Shown here piece after piece: positions 1 to 11,557 of a DNA stretch of 64,000 nt (positions within the stretch are counted from its first letter, which is position 1; every line of letters begins with the position of its first letter). Both the position numbers and the translations under genes were made by a program. Origin of the DNA: Trileptium ribeirensis. Its lineage: Eukaryota; Nematoda; Enoplea; Enoplida; Thoracostomopsidae. Location: NCBI GenBank assembly GCA_030248225.1, contig JASANE010028048.1:124001-188000 (forward strand). The letters run 5' to 3'. The notes beneath the pieces are model-generated. The model did no database searches and was not told where the DNA came from. It saw nothing but the letters and a program-made list of their open reading frames with translations.

Positions 1-1021
1 ATGATTTGTTAACCTAAACGTGTATAATCAAGCGAAATATCCTTAATTTTGATTAAACCTTAGATGCTACGCTCGACACTGCTGGACATATCAGTAGTCT
101 AGTATTATACATATGTGTAGGGCACCTTGTACAGATAAAATTGCAGCCAAGATGGAACATAAAAAATTACACGCGACAACTAATCACACGGCAAAAATTG
201 ATTGCTTTAATTGCACTACATGACTTACAGCAAACAAAAGTGATAGAAATTCAACTTCAGTGCACCAAAAATTAGATTTTTTGGCATTACTGTGTGATGC
301 TAAACAGCGTAATTTGTTTAGTCAAATAACAAAATTGATTCTAACATTTACCTAAAAATATCAGTGTAATTTATCAAAATCTTAGGTTCATTCTTGTGGT
401 CTTGAAGCAGTTGCATATATTTCCACTTTATACTTAATTAACAGTTGCTGTGAATTTTAGCACCGCGGTTAAAGTCTTTGTTGATATCACTTTATTTGCA
501 TTGGCTAAAATAAACATACGGGTATTAAAATATATCCAGAAGGGTTTCATTCGACAAATTAGCAGCTAAAATGAAAATATGACTGTTTGAAACATTATTT
601 GAATAAAAACAAAAAGTCAAAAAACAGAGTATCGGTATAATACCATAATCGCCTAGCTATGTAATAAAATCACTCTTATATATTAAGCACCACAAAATAT
701 GATTTAAAAACGTTAGAGAAATGTGTTTTGACCATCTATGTAAGCGAAAACGAAACTAATAAAAACCGCAACGAAAGAGACCACTAACATATTTTGCTAT
801 GACATACTATTATGTTAGGGCACTACATACCCACCGGTGTACTAAGCGCTTTGATCAGCAAATCCCAGACTACAGTAAAAACTTGACTTTATTATATTTG
901 AACAAAAAACAGTAAAATTGAATTCAAGATTTTAGTGATTAACTATGTAATAAAATTATCAATTTAAGAACGAATACAAGATGTAATTCAGAAATACATT
1001 AAAATCCGTTTAGAACATACA
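1..1021. other. AT-rich non-coding DNA
   Basis: No open frame, splice pair or repeat unit stands out. Confidence 0.4.
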
Positions 1022-1600
1022 TGGGCGAGATCCGAAGTCCTGGGAGATAGCGGCTGGTTCGGGGAAAGTTCGCTCCAGGGCGGGAGCAGCCTATCGGTCG
1101 CGGTGGGCGACAGGTCGTCAGAGGGAATAAATTTTTGAATTGATCAAAAAAAACACAAAATTGATCAAACATTTCCTTCTATTTTTGCTAACTTTCCTCC
1201 CATGTTTGCCAAAATTTAAAGTGCCCTTTTGTTGTGGGGTGGGGGAGGGAGTGCGGAGCTTCTAACAGTCAGACTACTTGCTAAGAGGATCGGCAACTCC
1301 AAGTGAGGGGTCGAGCCTCATAGAAATAATCCGCCCCTCTCCCACATAGAGATGTATTGCTTAAACCGTCGGCGTGCCTTTAGCTTAGGTATAACTAAAA
1401 GTGGTAAAATGCGCAACTAGAGTATAGGTGTCGAATGTCCGTCAGCTTAGGGGACACACTGTCGGCGGGGTGTTAACGGTAGGCTAATTTCTGCCAATTT
1501 TACCTCAATTTCTGCCGATTTTATCCCAATTTTTCGCATCAAGCCTTCAACTACGGGGAGGGGATAAATATGGCTGGGGGTCCGATCTTTAGGAGGATAA
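1022..1600. repeat. GC-rich dispersed module, copy 1
   Basis: G-rich blocks around an AT-rich core of Ts and As. Shares TGCGGAGCTTC, CGAGCCTCATA and ATAATCC(C/G)C blocks with the foldback arm at 62.9-63.1 kb. Confidence 0.5.
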
Positions 1601-2575
1601 CTCCCTACCCCCTTTATGGACACCTAGGAACTAGAGGATTATACCTTTGCTATAACATAGCAATAAGGGTTATCCTTGCCTTTTATAAATCTGTGGATTT
1701 ATATAATACAGAGATTTTCTTATATTTAGTGCGCCAGCGGCAGTTGGAAATAATAAAATATTGCAAAAAAGGAAACCTTGTTAATTTTAAATAATGCATT
1801 AATTTTATCATTATTTGTTCAAATTTTATTCCTTCAGTCGCCATGCTGCCCGTCCCTTATTTTAACTTTAACTAATAAATTCTAAATATTCAATTACTTT
1901 AATTATTATTACTTCAATACAATTTAATTATTTATTTATTAAATTTGCTTGGTGTAAGCCATGCAGTAGTGACTTGTCAACAACTTATAGTAATTACATA
2001 CATTTGTTTCATACGCAAAAAAAATAAAACGTAGAATATATACATATGCTAAGTTATGTTATGTAGCAGCTGTACCGCCAAACGAAGCAAGACCTACGGA
2101 TCTGACAGTTGTACAGTTTTGTTACAAGAAAAAGTTGTTCACAGAACACAAATAGTTCATCAGGTCAAGCTTCCCCAGTATGATAGTGCCGCCGGGCAAC
2201 TAGACACGATCTGAATGATCCCTTCAACTATTCCGCTATGGATTTAAGTTAACAGAAACGTTTTCAGAGCAAGTTCAGAGCCTTGTTTTGATAATATAAA
2301 CATGAGTGTACCAATGTTGCTGCTGAATATGCAGTAGAACTGGCATTCGTCGATATTAAGATCCGACCTGTTTTAGCAACCAAAAGCTTTTAGAGTTAAG
2401 TTATAAGCTGCGATTCTATTTACTATAATACATATATATCGTTCTCCGCTTTAATAACAATCAGAATTGTTGCTGGAAAATTTCATTGTATATCTAACCG
2501 TATTTTAGCAAAATAACGACATCATGTTAACATCTACATAATAGATCTCACTGTGTCCGAAGGAAGGCTACTTAC
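1601..2575. other. AT-rich non-coding DNA
   Basis: Part of a 74-codon frame at 1570-1794 lies here; it is compositional. Nothing else noted. Confidence 0.35.
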
Positions 2576-2598
2576 ACCAAAGAACTCTTAGCATCCAT
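2576..2598 (-). CDS. Possible first coding exon of a gene running off the left edge
   Basis: ATG GAT GCT AAG AGT TCT TTG GT followed by a consensus donor GTAAGT at 2575. It lies about 0.92 kb downstream of the gene 1 stop on the same strand. The downstream exons would lie nearer the left edge or outside the window, and I found none with confidence. With only 23 nt, this could easily be a chance match. Confidence 0.22.
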
Positions 2599-3519
2599 GA
2601 TATCTAAAATATATGTGCGGGTACACAGGATCAAATCAAATTACTGCATAATGCTTAAAATGCATAATGCATACATAATGCTGCATTGGTGCTTCTTAGA
2701 AGAACGGATACTTTACATCCATTTATTATAAAACATATTTGAAAATTACTGAAAACTGAATGGCTATTTCAATTTTCCAAAGTGAACATAACAGCTGTAA
2801 TAAATTTGAGCTATAATTGACGTAAACTATAGCACATATTAATAAATATTTCAGTTGTCCACAAATATTTAGCCAAACAGAAATAGAATCATACAAACTA
2901 ATGCAATATTTGCTTAATTTAGAAACCGATGTTTGCTACAGGTTCTTCCTGCTATGAAAAATCACAACAGTTTTCCGATTGCCTTCGACTGTAGATACAG
3001 TCGATAATTTAGTTTAGTCAACTTTTCCATTAGCCACGGTGCACATGCATAGTAAAAACTAAATCCTAAAAACTAAATATTTATATCTTTGTGTTTCAAA
3101 CTTAATTTTTCATAGACCCAAAACCGTGTAAGGATATGGCTATTTTTTATATCATCATACGTCTAAAATCATATCATCTTTGTGATTTTGTCTTTCGTTT
3201 TAAACACAGTGAACGAAACAACGCAGGAAATGATTTCACAAAATAACTTTTCAGACAAATGAATCATAACCATCGTATAAACAGTAATCCATCATAACCG
3301 AGGCACAGGGGCAGTATGTTCGCACACAGATGGTCCGACGTTACGAAAAGATTATGAAGGCGGCATTGGAAAGGCCTCTTTTACTTGAAAAATGATGGGC
3401 TTGACCAATTCATGCTGCCCCCTGCCGAGGCAACACTGTTCGTTGACTTAACAGTGTGGTAAATCTGTCCAGAAAGTTTACAAACATAAGTGTTGAAATA
3501 TACAGGCAAACATTTTCAT

Positions 3520-3749
3520 TTATTCGACATTCTCATGACTAACATCGGTATATGCTTTGTCACGTAAAGCAGTACGACAAATGCTTTTAAGTAACGTATA
3601 TCGTGGGATTATTGGATACACTTTTGAGCTTTCGTATGAAGTTCGTACATTTGCAACAACGCCTCGTAAGCCGCAATATTTTTTAATTATTCGGAAGATA
3701 TCGCTTTGAAGTGTCGCCGAAAGCTTGCGAAGTTCGTCAGTTGGTTTGG
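3520..3749 (-). CDS. Gene 1 terminal exon (230 nt) with stop
   Basis: Acceptor GGTTTCAG with the exon starting at 3749; the first two bases complete a Thr codon with exon 7. There are 75 codons, then TAA at 3522-3520. The text is clearly protein-like, for example DIFRIIKKYCGLRGVVANVR. Near the end, residues 388-398 (TLLKSICRTAL) resemble a SOCS/BC-box elongin-binding motif, but the fit is loose and no full SOCS box follows. The stop codon lies inside an AATAAA hexamer (GAATAAATG), so the poly(A) signal may overlap the stop. A frame starting at 3783 on the same strand includes intron sequence. Confidence 0.62.
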
Positions 3750-6508
3750 CTGAAACCATAGCAATTATTATTACATTTTGCAAGCTGTAGAATTGTTATT
3801 AAGTTGTTATTAAAATGCAGATCACATAGCTAGTGGAAAACGTCGTTAGTGTTACTGCAGAAACAGTTACTGAAAAATCATCTAAAGCATATTTTTGCGC
3901 GAAAAATGTCATTGTTAACGAAAATGAACTATAAAATTCAGTTTAGCCTTTTGAAAATTATGCAGGACAGATATGATCTTAATAGCATTTGATGCGCATT
4001 GTTTTATTTTTAAACAAGCTTCCACAACAACGCACCAATTGGTTGTTACCGGCTTGTGCATGTCGAAGTTAGCCTAAATATATTAGGACGATTAACTTCA
4101 GTGTAAAGTATTATTGGAAGTTTACACTAAGCCTTCGTCGAAATTCAATAATATCGATTAATTTATGAAACGTTTATATTGTATCAAGAATAACGACTGT
4201 GGTAAATTAGCGAAGTAATTAAGTCCTCTCATAAAATACACCAATGCCATCCAACGGTCAGTGGCGGATCCAAGAAACTGTGACGAGGGCCCATATGCTA
4301 AGATCCAAAAAACTGTAACGGGGAGCACATATGCCATGGCGTTCATAGGAGTATTGGTTACCCTCCCTCTTTTTAAGCCATATTTACGCACTCCTAAAGG
4401 CTGAGCACATCACTCGATCTTCTCATTAGACCCACTATGTGAACGGATTATTTCGCAATGAGCGATATATCAAAAAGCTGTTACCTCTATAACAGTATAC
4501 GTGAAAGTACATGCTGTGGGCTACAATTAAGCTCTAGAGTCCCATATCATCCTACAGTATACACAAGAATGGCAAACGCAACAAAATGCAACAATTTACA
4601 ACCTTATAAACCGATCAATTCATTTATTGTCGCTAAAGATATTTTCCTGATTTTTGGTGTCCGCGTGCAAATGGCAAGAGGAATCACAACACTATTGGAG
4701 GGACAATTATGGCTCTCCTGGCCGATTTCTTCTAAATGAAATTGGATTGCCACTTACACCGAAAACTCAATTTACTAATAAAGCCTCAGTTAATACTGGA
4801 TTACACTAAACGAACATCGTTCAAGCTAATAATACTTTTTCGATTTATTATCCGTGCCGACATTTTAGTCTATTTGAACGCTATAATGATAATTTTTGTT
4901 AATGAAGGTATACATGAAATCTGAACGCTGCATATTGTAATGGTTTTATATCAACCATCAATGTTGAACAACGGCATTAAGCGTGATGGTCGTCTCTCTG
5001 TCTTTTTACGGGACGTTTAAGCTATAAAAGTTCCCATACGAAGATTTGTCCGCGCTGTGTGTCTCACGCACTATTCGTTTTGTGGTGTCTTGAACACCAT
5101 TATGTTTCTTGTAGTATGTTAAGATAATAACATAGTGCTCTGTCAGTAACGGTATGGTATAAACTACACCAAAGAATTTCTCAAAAACTTTACTGCATCA
5201 CCTACACCATGCCGTTGTTTAGGCACAACATGTAATGTGTTTGTGTATGGTGTCTTTGACACAGTCAGTTAAAACAATAGGTAGATTTAGACAAGGTAGT
5301 TAAGTGATGGAGTCTCATACACCATCTGTTTTATTTATAGAATGTAGGCATATACTGTGTAACACTGATTCGTATGGTGTCAACTATTGACGGAAAAAAC
5401 TTCCACGGGGGGTCCTTCTGTATTGTAAATGCCTCATAAAACGACACGTACACATGAATACATAAAGCCGCATATAGCTATATATAACTCATAGGAGCGC
5501 ATAGGTGTGTAGCTAGGGGGGTTATCCACCTAATTCTCAGATTCCACCTCAAGCCATATCTCCTAACTAACTTCCTGAAGGCATACACTATATTCCGGCT
5601 ACAGTCCGTCTAGGTATAGGATTAGGAGCTTCAGCCGTCGCTCTAAAGGCTGGACTAACCCTTCATATGCAAGTCTGGCACACAATCAAACAAACGTCGA
5701 AGTACATTACCAAAATTAAATTCGTCTTAGTAAGAGAAGATTCTTGGTGCCTGGGCGTCCGTTAGACGCCGGGCAGCTGGTGAACTGCACGGCGAGCAAA
5801 ATTTTAGGATAACCGGAAGTTGCCCAACACTTTAAGGTGGCCCAATGGTCGAACGGAAGCGAAAGCACGATACAAAAAATAAATTCGCATCGTACTATAA
5901 AAGCTTGTTGGCATTCGGTCATACGTTGGAAGTTGGCTAGTCATTGAGTCGTTGGTTGGCAGTTGGTTGTCGGCCGCCCCAGAATTTTGCGCAAACAGGC
6001 CGTTTCCCAACTAAGGTATCACACCGCGAAGAAATTTGCTGCTTCTATCATCACGAACTTTGGGGAGAAATAATTTGGCGATAAGCTTTAAAAACCACCT
6101 TGAATTGCACTCTTTTAAATGTGATGAGACTTACTACGCTATTATAAAAGCCTGTAATCGTAAATGCATTGTGAAAAAACTAAATAATTACAATTAAACG
6201 AAATGAAGCATGGCAAAATTTTAGAAATATCAAAAAAATTGCATATACGCTAATGATGCCTTCTAGAGAAACATTTGAAAAAATGGAAGTAATAGTAAAT
6301 TTAATCTTTAACTTTCTGTATACATTTATTGTAACATATGCACTAAAATTTATAAAAAACATTTTATCATCAATCCCAGAAAATGCATAATGAAATTTTT
6401 GATATTTAGATTGCTACACCGCAATACAATAATGTGATTGAACAAAATCCGGTGGTTTTATATCTGCGGACTCTTTCTTATTTATGCGGTCAAAACAGTA
6501 CAGCTTAC
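3750..6508. other. Gene 1 intron 7
   Basis: Short frames at 4158-4924 and 5716-6010 have no splice support. The stretch at 4980-5400 has many TATGGTGT/ACACCATA motifs and GTGTCTT(G/T)GA(A/C)AC blocks, recalling the interior of the MITE family, but without clear ends. Confidence 0.35.
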
Positions 6509-6632
6509 TCTTTAGGTTATCAACACGAGAATTCTCTTTCGCCCTTTCCGAAATCATAGCAGCTTGTCCGATCAGCGCAGCAATACCCATGCGTTGCGGA
6601 TGCGGTGGAAGTAACCGTGTGTCATTGTCGTT
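6509..6632 (-). CDS. Gene 1 exon 7 (124 nt)
   Basis: Strong acceptor (ATTTTTTGCAG, exon from 6632) and donor (CTAAAGA then GTAAGC, intron from 6508). It enters in phase 0 and leaves in phase 1. The 41 codons include RLLPPHPQRMGIAALIGQAA followed by an Arg/Glu/Lys-rich helix (MISERAKENSRVDNLK). The reading frame continues into the intron to a stop at 6414, but the next in-phase exon is found at 3749. Plus-strand frames over this DNA are shadows. Confidence 0.66.
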
Positions 6633-9529
6633 CTGCAAAAAATCTTATTACTTAAGTCAATATGAATGATTATAGGGTCTGAACACTGTTACATGTTGAC
6701 AGTTCGACCGCTTAATAAAAACTGGTTTATTTGTGTAATATATGAAACTAATCATAAACTTCATAAAAATTCAAGTCAAAGTAAACCGTTATTTGGGCAC
6801 ACGACATTTGGACGTCCACGATGACGCGCCCATATGACGTTGGAACATAGACGGTTACGTCTTTAAACTGTTATAATTTAGAGGCATGCACACGCATAAT
6901 ATAATTATCAATTATAGTTTGTGATAGGTATATTCACTAAATTTAATATACATTATGAAATGTGCAAAGATAGAATTAAAGATTTTAAATATTTAACAGA
7001 GGCTAAAATTAATTATTGAACTCTAATGTTTGGAACGTTTTAGTCGTGTAATATTATAACAAGAATTTTGCAAAATAATTTGCATCCCTATAAAATTCCA
7101 GGACGCATTTCCGACTGAAATTAAATTCTTGGTCGTTGGAAGCGTGGGTCACGCAGACTCAGTTGCAAGCGTTTGGCCGCTTGTTTACAACTACAATTTA
7201 CAAACACTTTTTTCTTTCCGAAATGAGTGTTGAACTTTGTTGATAGTGCCTGTAGCCGATTTCATTCCATAACGCAAATGATTATATTATATTTGCGGGA
7301 TAAATAAACATCCAAAGAAGTGAAATCATGATAATAATGTTCGACACGATTTGACGCATCTGTTATTATCTACTATCTCCTTAGTTTGATCAAAATCTGA
7401 CGCTTTTGTTTTCCAATTTTTATTGTTTTATGACAACGAAAACAATGTTGGAGATCTACAGTACTATGAGCAAAACATTTTAATGAAGAACAGTTTTCAC
7501 AGAGACATGTCAGACGGTACCTTTATGTAAAATTTTGGAACCGGTACAAACTCGTACAATACGGTGACACCTCTCTCCTAAGAAAAAAAATGCTAACTAT
7601 GTGCTAAAGTATTACCAGAAACTCATTTTTCTACAACCGAACTTGTTTTCAGAAAGAGTCTAATCAACAGTGCTCTCTTCGTATACGAACTGAAGAACTT
7701 AACTACGATCATACTAAATCTTTTACATTTACCGTTGCGATCCTACAATTATGTTGTCATATGTTCAACTTCAACCCTGTTATATTGTGATTTATGCTTC
7801 TATATTTTTGCTCTTTAATTTTCGTGAACCTACATAGTGCCGGCTTTGGCATATAAATTCATATTTTATCAATTCACATCAATACAATAAACGACATAGC
7901 AAGTACTTCAATTACCTTTTCTTAGTATTATTTTAGTCCCATAATGTTATATGTAAAGAGCATCATTATTTGTTACGAACAAAAAATGACTCAAAAAGTA
8001 AAAATTCTGGTGCTGTCGGGAATTGAACACGCACCTTCAGGACTGCTATTAAGGGACAGCGCGCTCGCCCATTCGGCCATACAGCAATAATCGCACCAAC
8101 ATTGCACAAATAAAAAAAGTAAAGCTAGGTACTTGCATTTCACGGTTAGTGCCAGCAAAACCGTTACGAAACAACTATATTTTAGGAAATAAAATATGGA
8201 TTACCCTGTATATTCTAGCCCATGTCTTTCTAGTTTGTTCAACCACTAAAAATCATAAAGATTGCGTCAGAGGTTGATTAGTTTACTCAAAGTTTAGACA
8301 GCAGCAGAACAATTAATGGCTGCTATCTAGGGTAAAACCAACGGTAAATACCTTCTGTGTTCGTAGAACAAAATCAAACCGAATGTCGTGCACGCTACGG
8401 TATTTCATTATGTGTTCTCTGATAACATATTGTATATGGTGTACTAAATGGAATATTACGTTGTCTAACAAGGTTATTCTCGTTAACTATCGCGCGACTG
8501 ATTTATTCCAGTTTTTACAGGGGTGTATCATTAGGTGGCATTTGGCGCTACACTTATGTATTTTATATACGTTTAGCTATATAAAGATGTTGAGGATAAG
8601 ACGGAATTTTTCAATCTAAAATTATCGTACATTTGGAAAAAATCATTCTCTTTTTACGCATTTTGGAAACACGTTAAGGTTTTTGATTCAATGACTGTAT
8701 ATGTGTAACTACTCGAAAATTAATACGATCCGACTGGCTTGTAAGTAAAAGATTTAGTTTGAAGAGCACTCGAGCGATTTAAGGGTTTAATTATGAACCG
8801 CCCTTTCTGCGTCGCTTATTTAGATTTCGGTAACCACTATGCAGCTTACATACTATGAGTTGATCAATAGACCGGTAGGCTACCGCTACATTTAGCAAAA
8901 TTTTGTTGAATTTTTACGAATATTCCCAACCATCGTTGGGCCTTTAGTGCACTAGATTCGAGAAAATACGCATTTTTTTATCAAATCTACCAATTTATAC
9001 AAAAGAGGTATATCCCGTTATGCAATATTGCCGCTAAGATATAGTCACCTAGTTGTGGCTTTACTACTTTTGACTATGTCCAGGCTGAAGTTTGCGACAC
9101 AGACGGTCCAACAAATTTATACTCATTTCTGCATCATAATCTATGGCCACTAGTATAATGGTTGGCAAATTATTACACAGCTAGGCGTGACGAATATGTT
9201 GTTGGCTATGCTTTTTGGGTTTTTTGTTTCTCCTTTTTTCAATTATGATTAAAGTCCAACATTTTATGGCAGTTGAGAATTAGCCGATTTAGGAGTTTAG
9301 TAAGTGTTGCTTAGTAGATATTGCGTTCGCATATCGTCATTTTTTTCGAACGACAAGTGTTCCAAATTTTCAATACCAAATAATGATATGCAAAGGATTT
9401 CGGTAGATAATCTGGTTGTATCTATTACCGGCTTTTTACGAAACACACTTGCTCTCAAAGTCGCATGATTGGAACAAAAAAGTATCTGGAGTAGCATATT
9501 TTGCACGAAACTGAATACGACAGTTTTAC
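6633..9529. other. Gene 1 intron 6
   Basis: Contains the tRNA-like sequence at 8.0 kb; otherwise AT-rich with no other feature seen. Confidence 0.35.
8013..8092 (-). tRNA. tRNA-like sequence (degenerate; pseudogene or SINE head)
   Basis: Read on the minus strand it has an A-box-like TGGCCGAATGG and a B-box-like GTGTTCAATTCCC, a six-pair acceptor stem (TGCTGT with ACAGCA) followed by CCA, and T-runs 3' of it that could stop Pol III. The T-stem has two mismatches and the anticodon loop lacks a normal U33, so a working tRNA is unlikely. Confidence 0.4.
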
Positions 9530-9649
9530 CTGTATTCGAGCATCGATAAGTGGCATGACACGTGTTATATAGGCCTGCTGGTCCTCGTCTAATCCGGGTT
9601 TGGGCAAGAAAACCAACGTCCACTCGTATTTTCGTTCCAAATTTGACAC
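9530..9649 (-). CDS. Gene 1 exon 6 (120 nt)
   Basis: Acceptor ATTGCTTCAG (exon from 9649) and donor ATACAG then GTAAAA (intron from 9529), phase 0 at both ends, exactly 40 codons. It encodes a conserved-looking segment with aromatic and Pro/Gly residues (ERKYEWTLVFLPKPGLDEDQ) and then QAYITRVMPLIDARIQ. The longer 137-codon frame over 9297-9710 on the same strand is another frame of the same DNA and has no support. The insertion-carrying MITE begins 143 nt upstream of this exon. Confidence 0.68.
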
Positions 9650-10189
9650 CTGAAGCAATGAATACTGGAACTTTCAGTGGTGCTAATTTCGATTTTGTGA
9701 AATTGTTCAAGTAGTGTAAAAGCTGTTTTTAATTATCTATCGGTATTTACTAATAAACACGAATTAGAGTACATTGTGTTAGTTGGAATTAATGCGTGTT
9801 CGCGTTATAATCTGCCCAAAGTTTGAAACCATGTACCCCACATAGAGTCAGGCACACTGCCGACAACAGGATGTCTGAGACACCCCATGTTTTTATAAAT
9901 TTTTTCAACAGTAGCTAGGGGTATTGCCAGACCGTGTATTTTTTGTAGTTTTGTTCACTGTGTGCATTATCTCGTCAACATGAATATGGTCTAGATACAA
10001 ATGTAACGGGGAACGCGGGCTGCCCAACCTCTACCTGCCGGAACTCCACACAACATGAATTATTAGCAGGCCTCCAGGGGTGGGCTCAGAGCAGAAGAGA
10101 GTTGCCGCCCTCTGGTCCTAGTGTTCAAGGGTAGGACCCCCGTGCGAATACGGCCTACGTTGCCTAGTGGATGATATAGGTCCCCCCGG

Positions 10190-10435
10190 GTGTGGCGACC
10201 CGTTCACCCAAATGAAGGGGAAGTGGGACACCTCCTTACACCCACACTATCGGATTCTGTAGTTTCCAAAATATCTGCAGCGGTAAGACAGCACCGTTGG
10301 TTAGGCAACAGCGTCCTAAGCGATATAGGGCGAGATTTTCTAATTGAAGTTGTAGACGTGCTTGCTAGCGGGCTTGTGATCGCATACGGAATCTTAGAAC
10401 GCAACGAGAGAACAGTATTTCACACGTTTGGCTAA
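10190..10435 (+). CDS. Open frame in the nested insertion, plus strand, unknown
   Basis: An ORF of 81 codons (it contains LGNSVLSDIGRDFLIEVVDV). The minus strand is open over most of the same DNA, so either could be the shadow. No motif recognised. Confidence 0.15.
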   Translation: MWRPVHPNEGEVGHLLTPTLSDSVVSKISAAVRQHRWLGNSVLSDIGRDFLIEVVDVLASGLVIAYGILERNERTVFHTFG

Positions 10436-10684
10436 CCGGGGCGAGAGCTTAAAAGTCTAGTCAGGTCTTAGCCCAACTTTACTTGAACGAAATGCGGAGG
10501 ACGGTCCGCGGACGGGGCGATGGTGTTCGAGAAATAGCGTAAGTGTATTTTTAATAAGCACAAGAGAAAGTCGCAAGGGGTGTTGTTTATTTAGCCTACG
10601 GGACCATTTGACATAACGTTCATTACGGCGTTGTCAGGACTTTGCCTATCGCAGCCTAGTATGATTAGTTGCTAGGATTAGTAG

Positions 10685-10963
10685 CTATACACGTGGAGTC
10701 GGTGCTCGGAGTATTGTTCGAGCTTGGCGCACGCTCGGACTTTGCCGTGCGAAAGCCGATTCCAAAAAAAACAAAATGTAACTTGAGAAAATTCCTTGCG
10801 CTGGAATATTGGGGCGCCTATTCCTAGCCCAACAAAGTGAAAGCCGAATCCTCCCGGTTAGGTGGAAGTACGACGACGAATACTTAAGAGGGTCAGTGTA
10901 TGTTAAGTCCCAGTTGAACGAATTGTTACGTAAAGCGGTAAACCATGCTTTTAATTTAGACAA
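10685..10963 (-). CDS. Open frame in the nested insertion, unknown
   Basis: An ATG-started frame of 92 codons, rich in Ser, Arg and aromatic residues (it contains NWDLTYTDPLKYSSSYFHLT). It stops at 10685. Same strand as the 11282-11557 frame, so both may be parts of one decayed mobile-element gene. No DDE, YR or RT motif was identified. Confidence 0.22.
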   Translation of the reverse strand: MSKLKAWFTALRNNSFNWDLTYTDPLKYSSSYFHLTGRIRLSLCWARNRRPNIPAQGIFSSYILFFLESAFARQSPSVRQARTILRAPTPRV

Positions 10964-11281
10964 ATTTGAGTAACAAAAGATACAACGGATAGGTTTTATT
11001 TACAGCAATCGTCAATTAGCACTCATAAAGGTACAGAGCATTAAAAATTACACGGAATGTACACATTATGCCAAGAGAAGTCAACATATGCCAACAATGA
11101 ATTGTAGCCTGGCTTAAAGGATTATCGGACTGTCTGGCCGCTCGCTGTTTATCACACTTAGTTTCGGCACATGAAAAAGTGTCGCCAGAATATATTGAAC
11201 GGTGCCAACCGATTAAGATATCGACCCCGTGGTTATAGCACTATCAGGGAGCTGTGGTCCCAGTGATGAATATTGACGCGG

Positions 11282-11557
11282 TTACCCTCGGTCATTATTT
11301 ATAATCACGAGCGAGTAACCAGTAATAAAGAAACAGCCCAGTAGAAACGACACATCGGTTACTCCTAGCTTAATCCGTGCCCCTACCTTAAAATCTGTTG
11401 AGGTCCAAAAGTCAAAACGCTCGCTAGGGAATCCATTTGCCAAATAATCCACAAAGTGCTTTCTACCACCGCGCTCGGTCTGCCCTTGCGCTGAGTGGCA
11501 GACCGGGAACCCATTACGGCTTGGAGAAACTTGAAAGGACCGATAATTGTCAGTCCG
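11282..11557 (-). pseudogene. Open frame without ATG in the nested insertion
   Basis: About 91 open codons after a TGA at 11560-11558, without a good start. The text includes KHFVDYLANGFPSERFDFWT and DFKVGARIKLGVTDVSFLLG, which looks like real protein. A broken mobile-element gene is the likeliest reading; family not recognised. Confidence 0.25.

Noticed and set aside
3598..3630. SOCS-box identification of the gene 1 C-terminus
   Set aside because: Only a loose BC-box-like motif is present and no downstream cullin box; kept as a remark, not a call.
8013..8092. Functional tRNA
   Set aside because: T-stem mismatches and an abnormal anticodon loop; reported only as tRNA-like.
9297..9710. 137-codon minus-strand frame
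   Set aside because: It overlaps gene 1 exon 6 in another frame; the exon has two good splice sites and matching phases, this frame has none.
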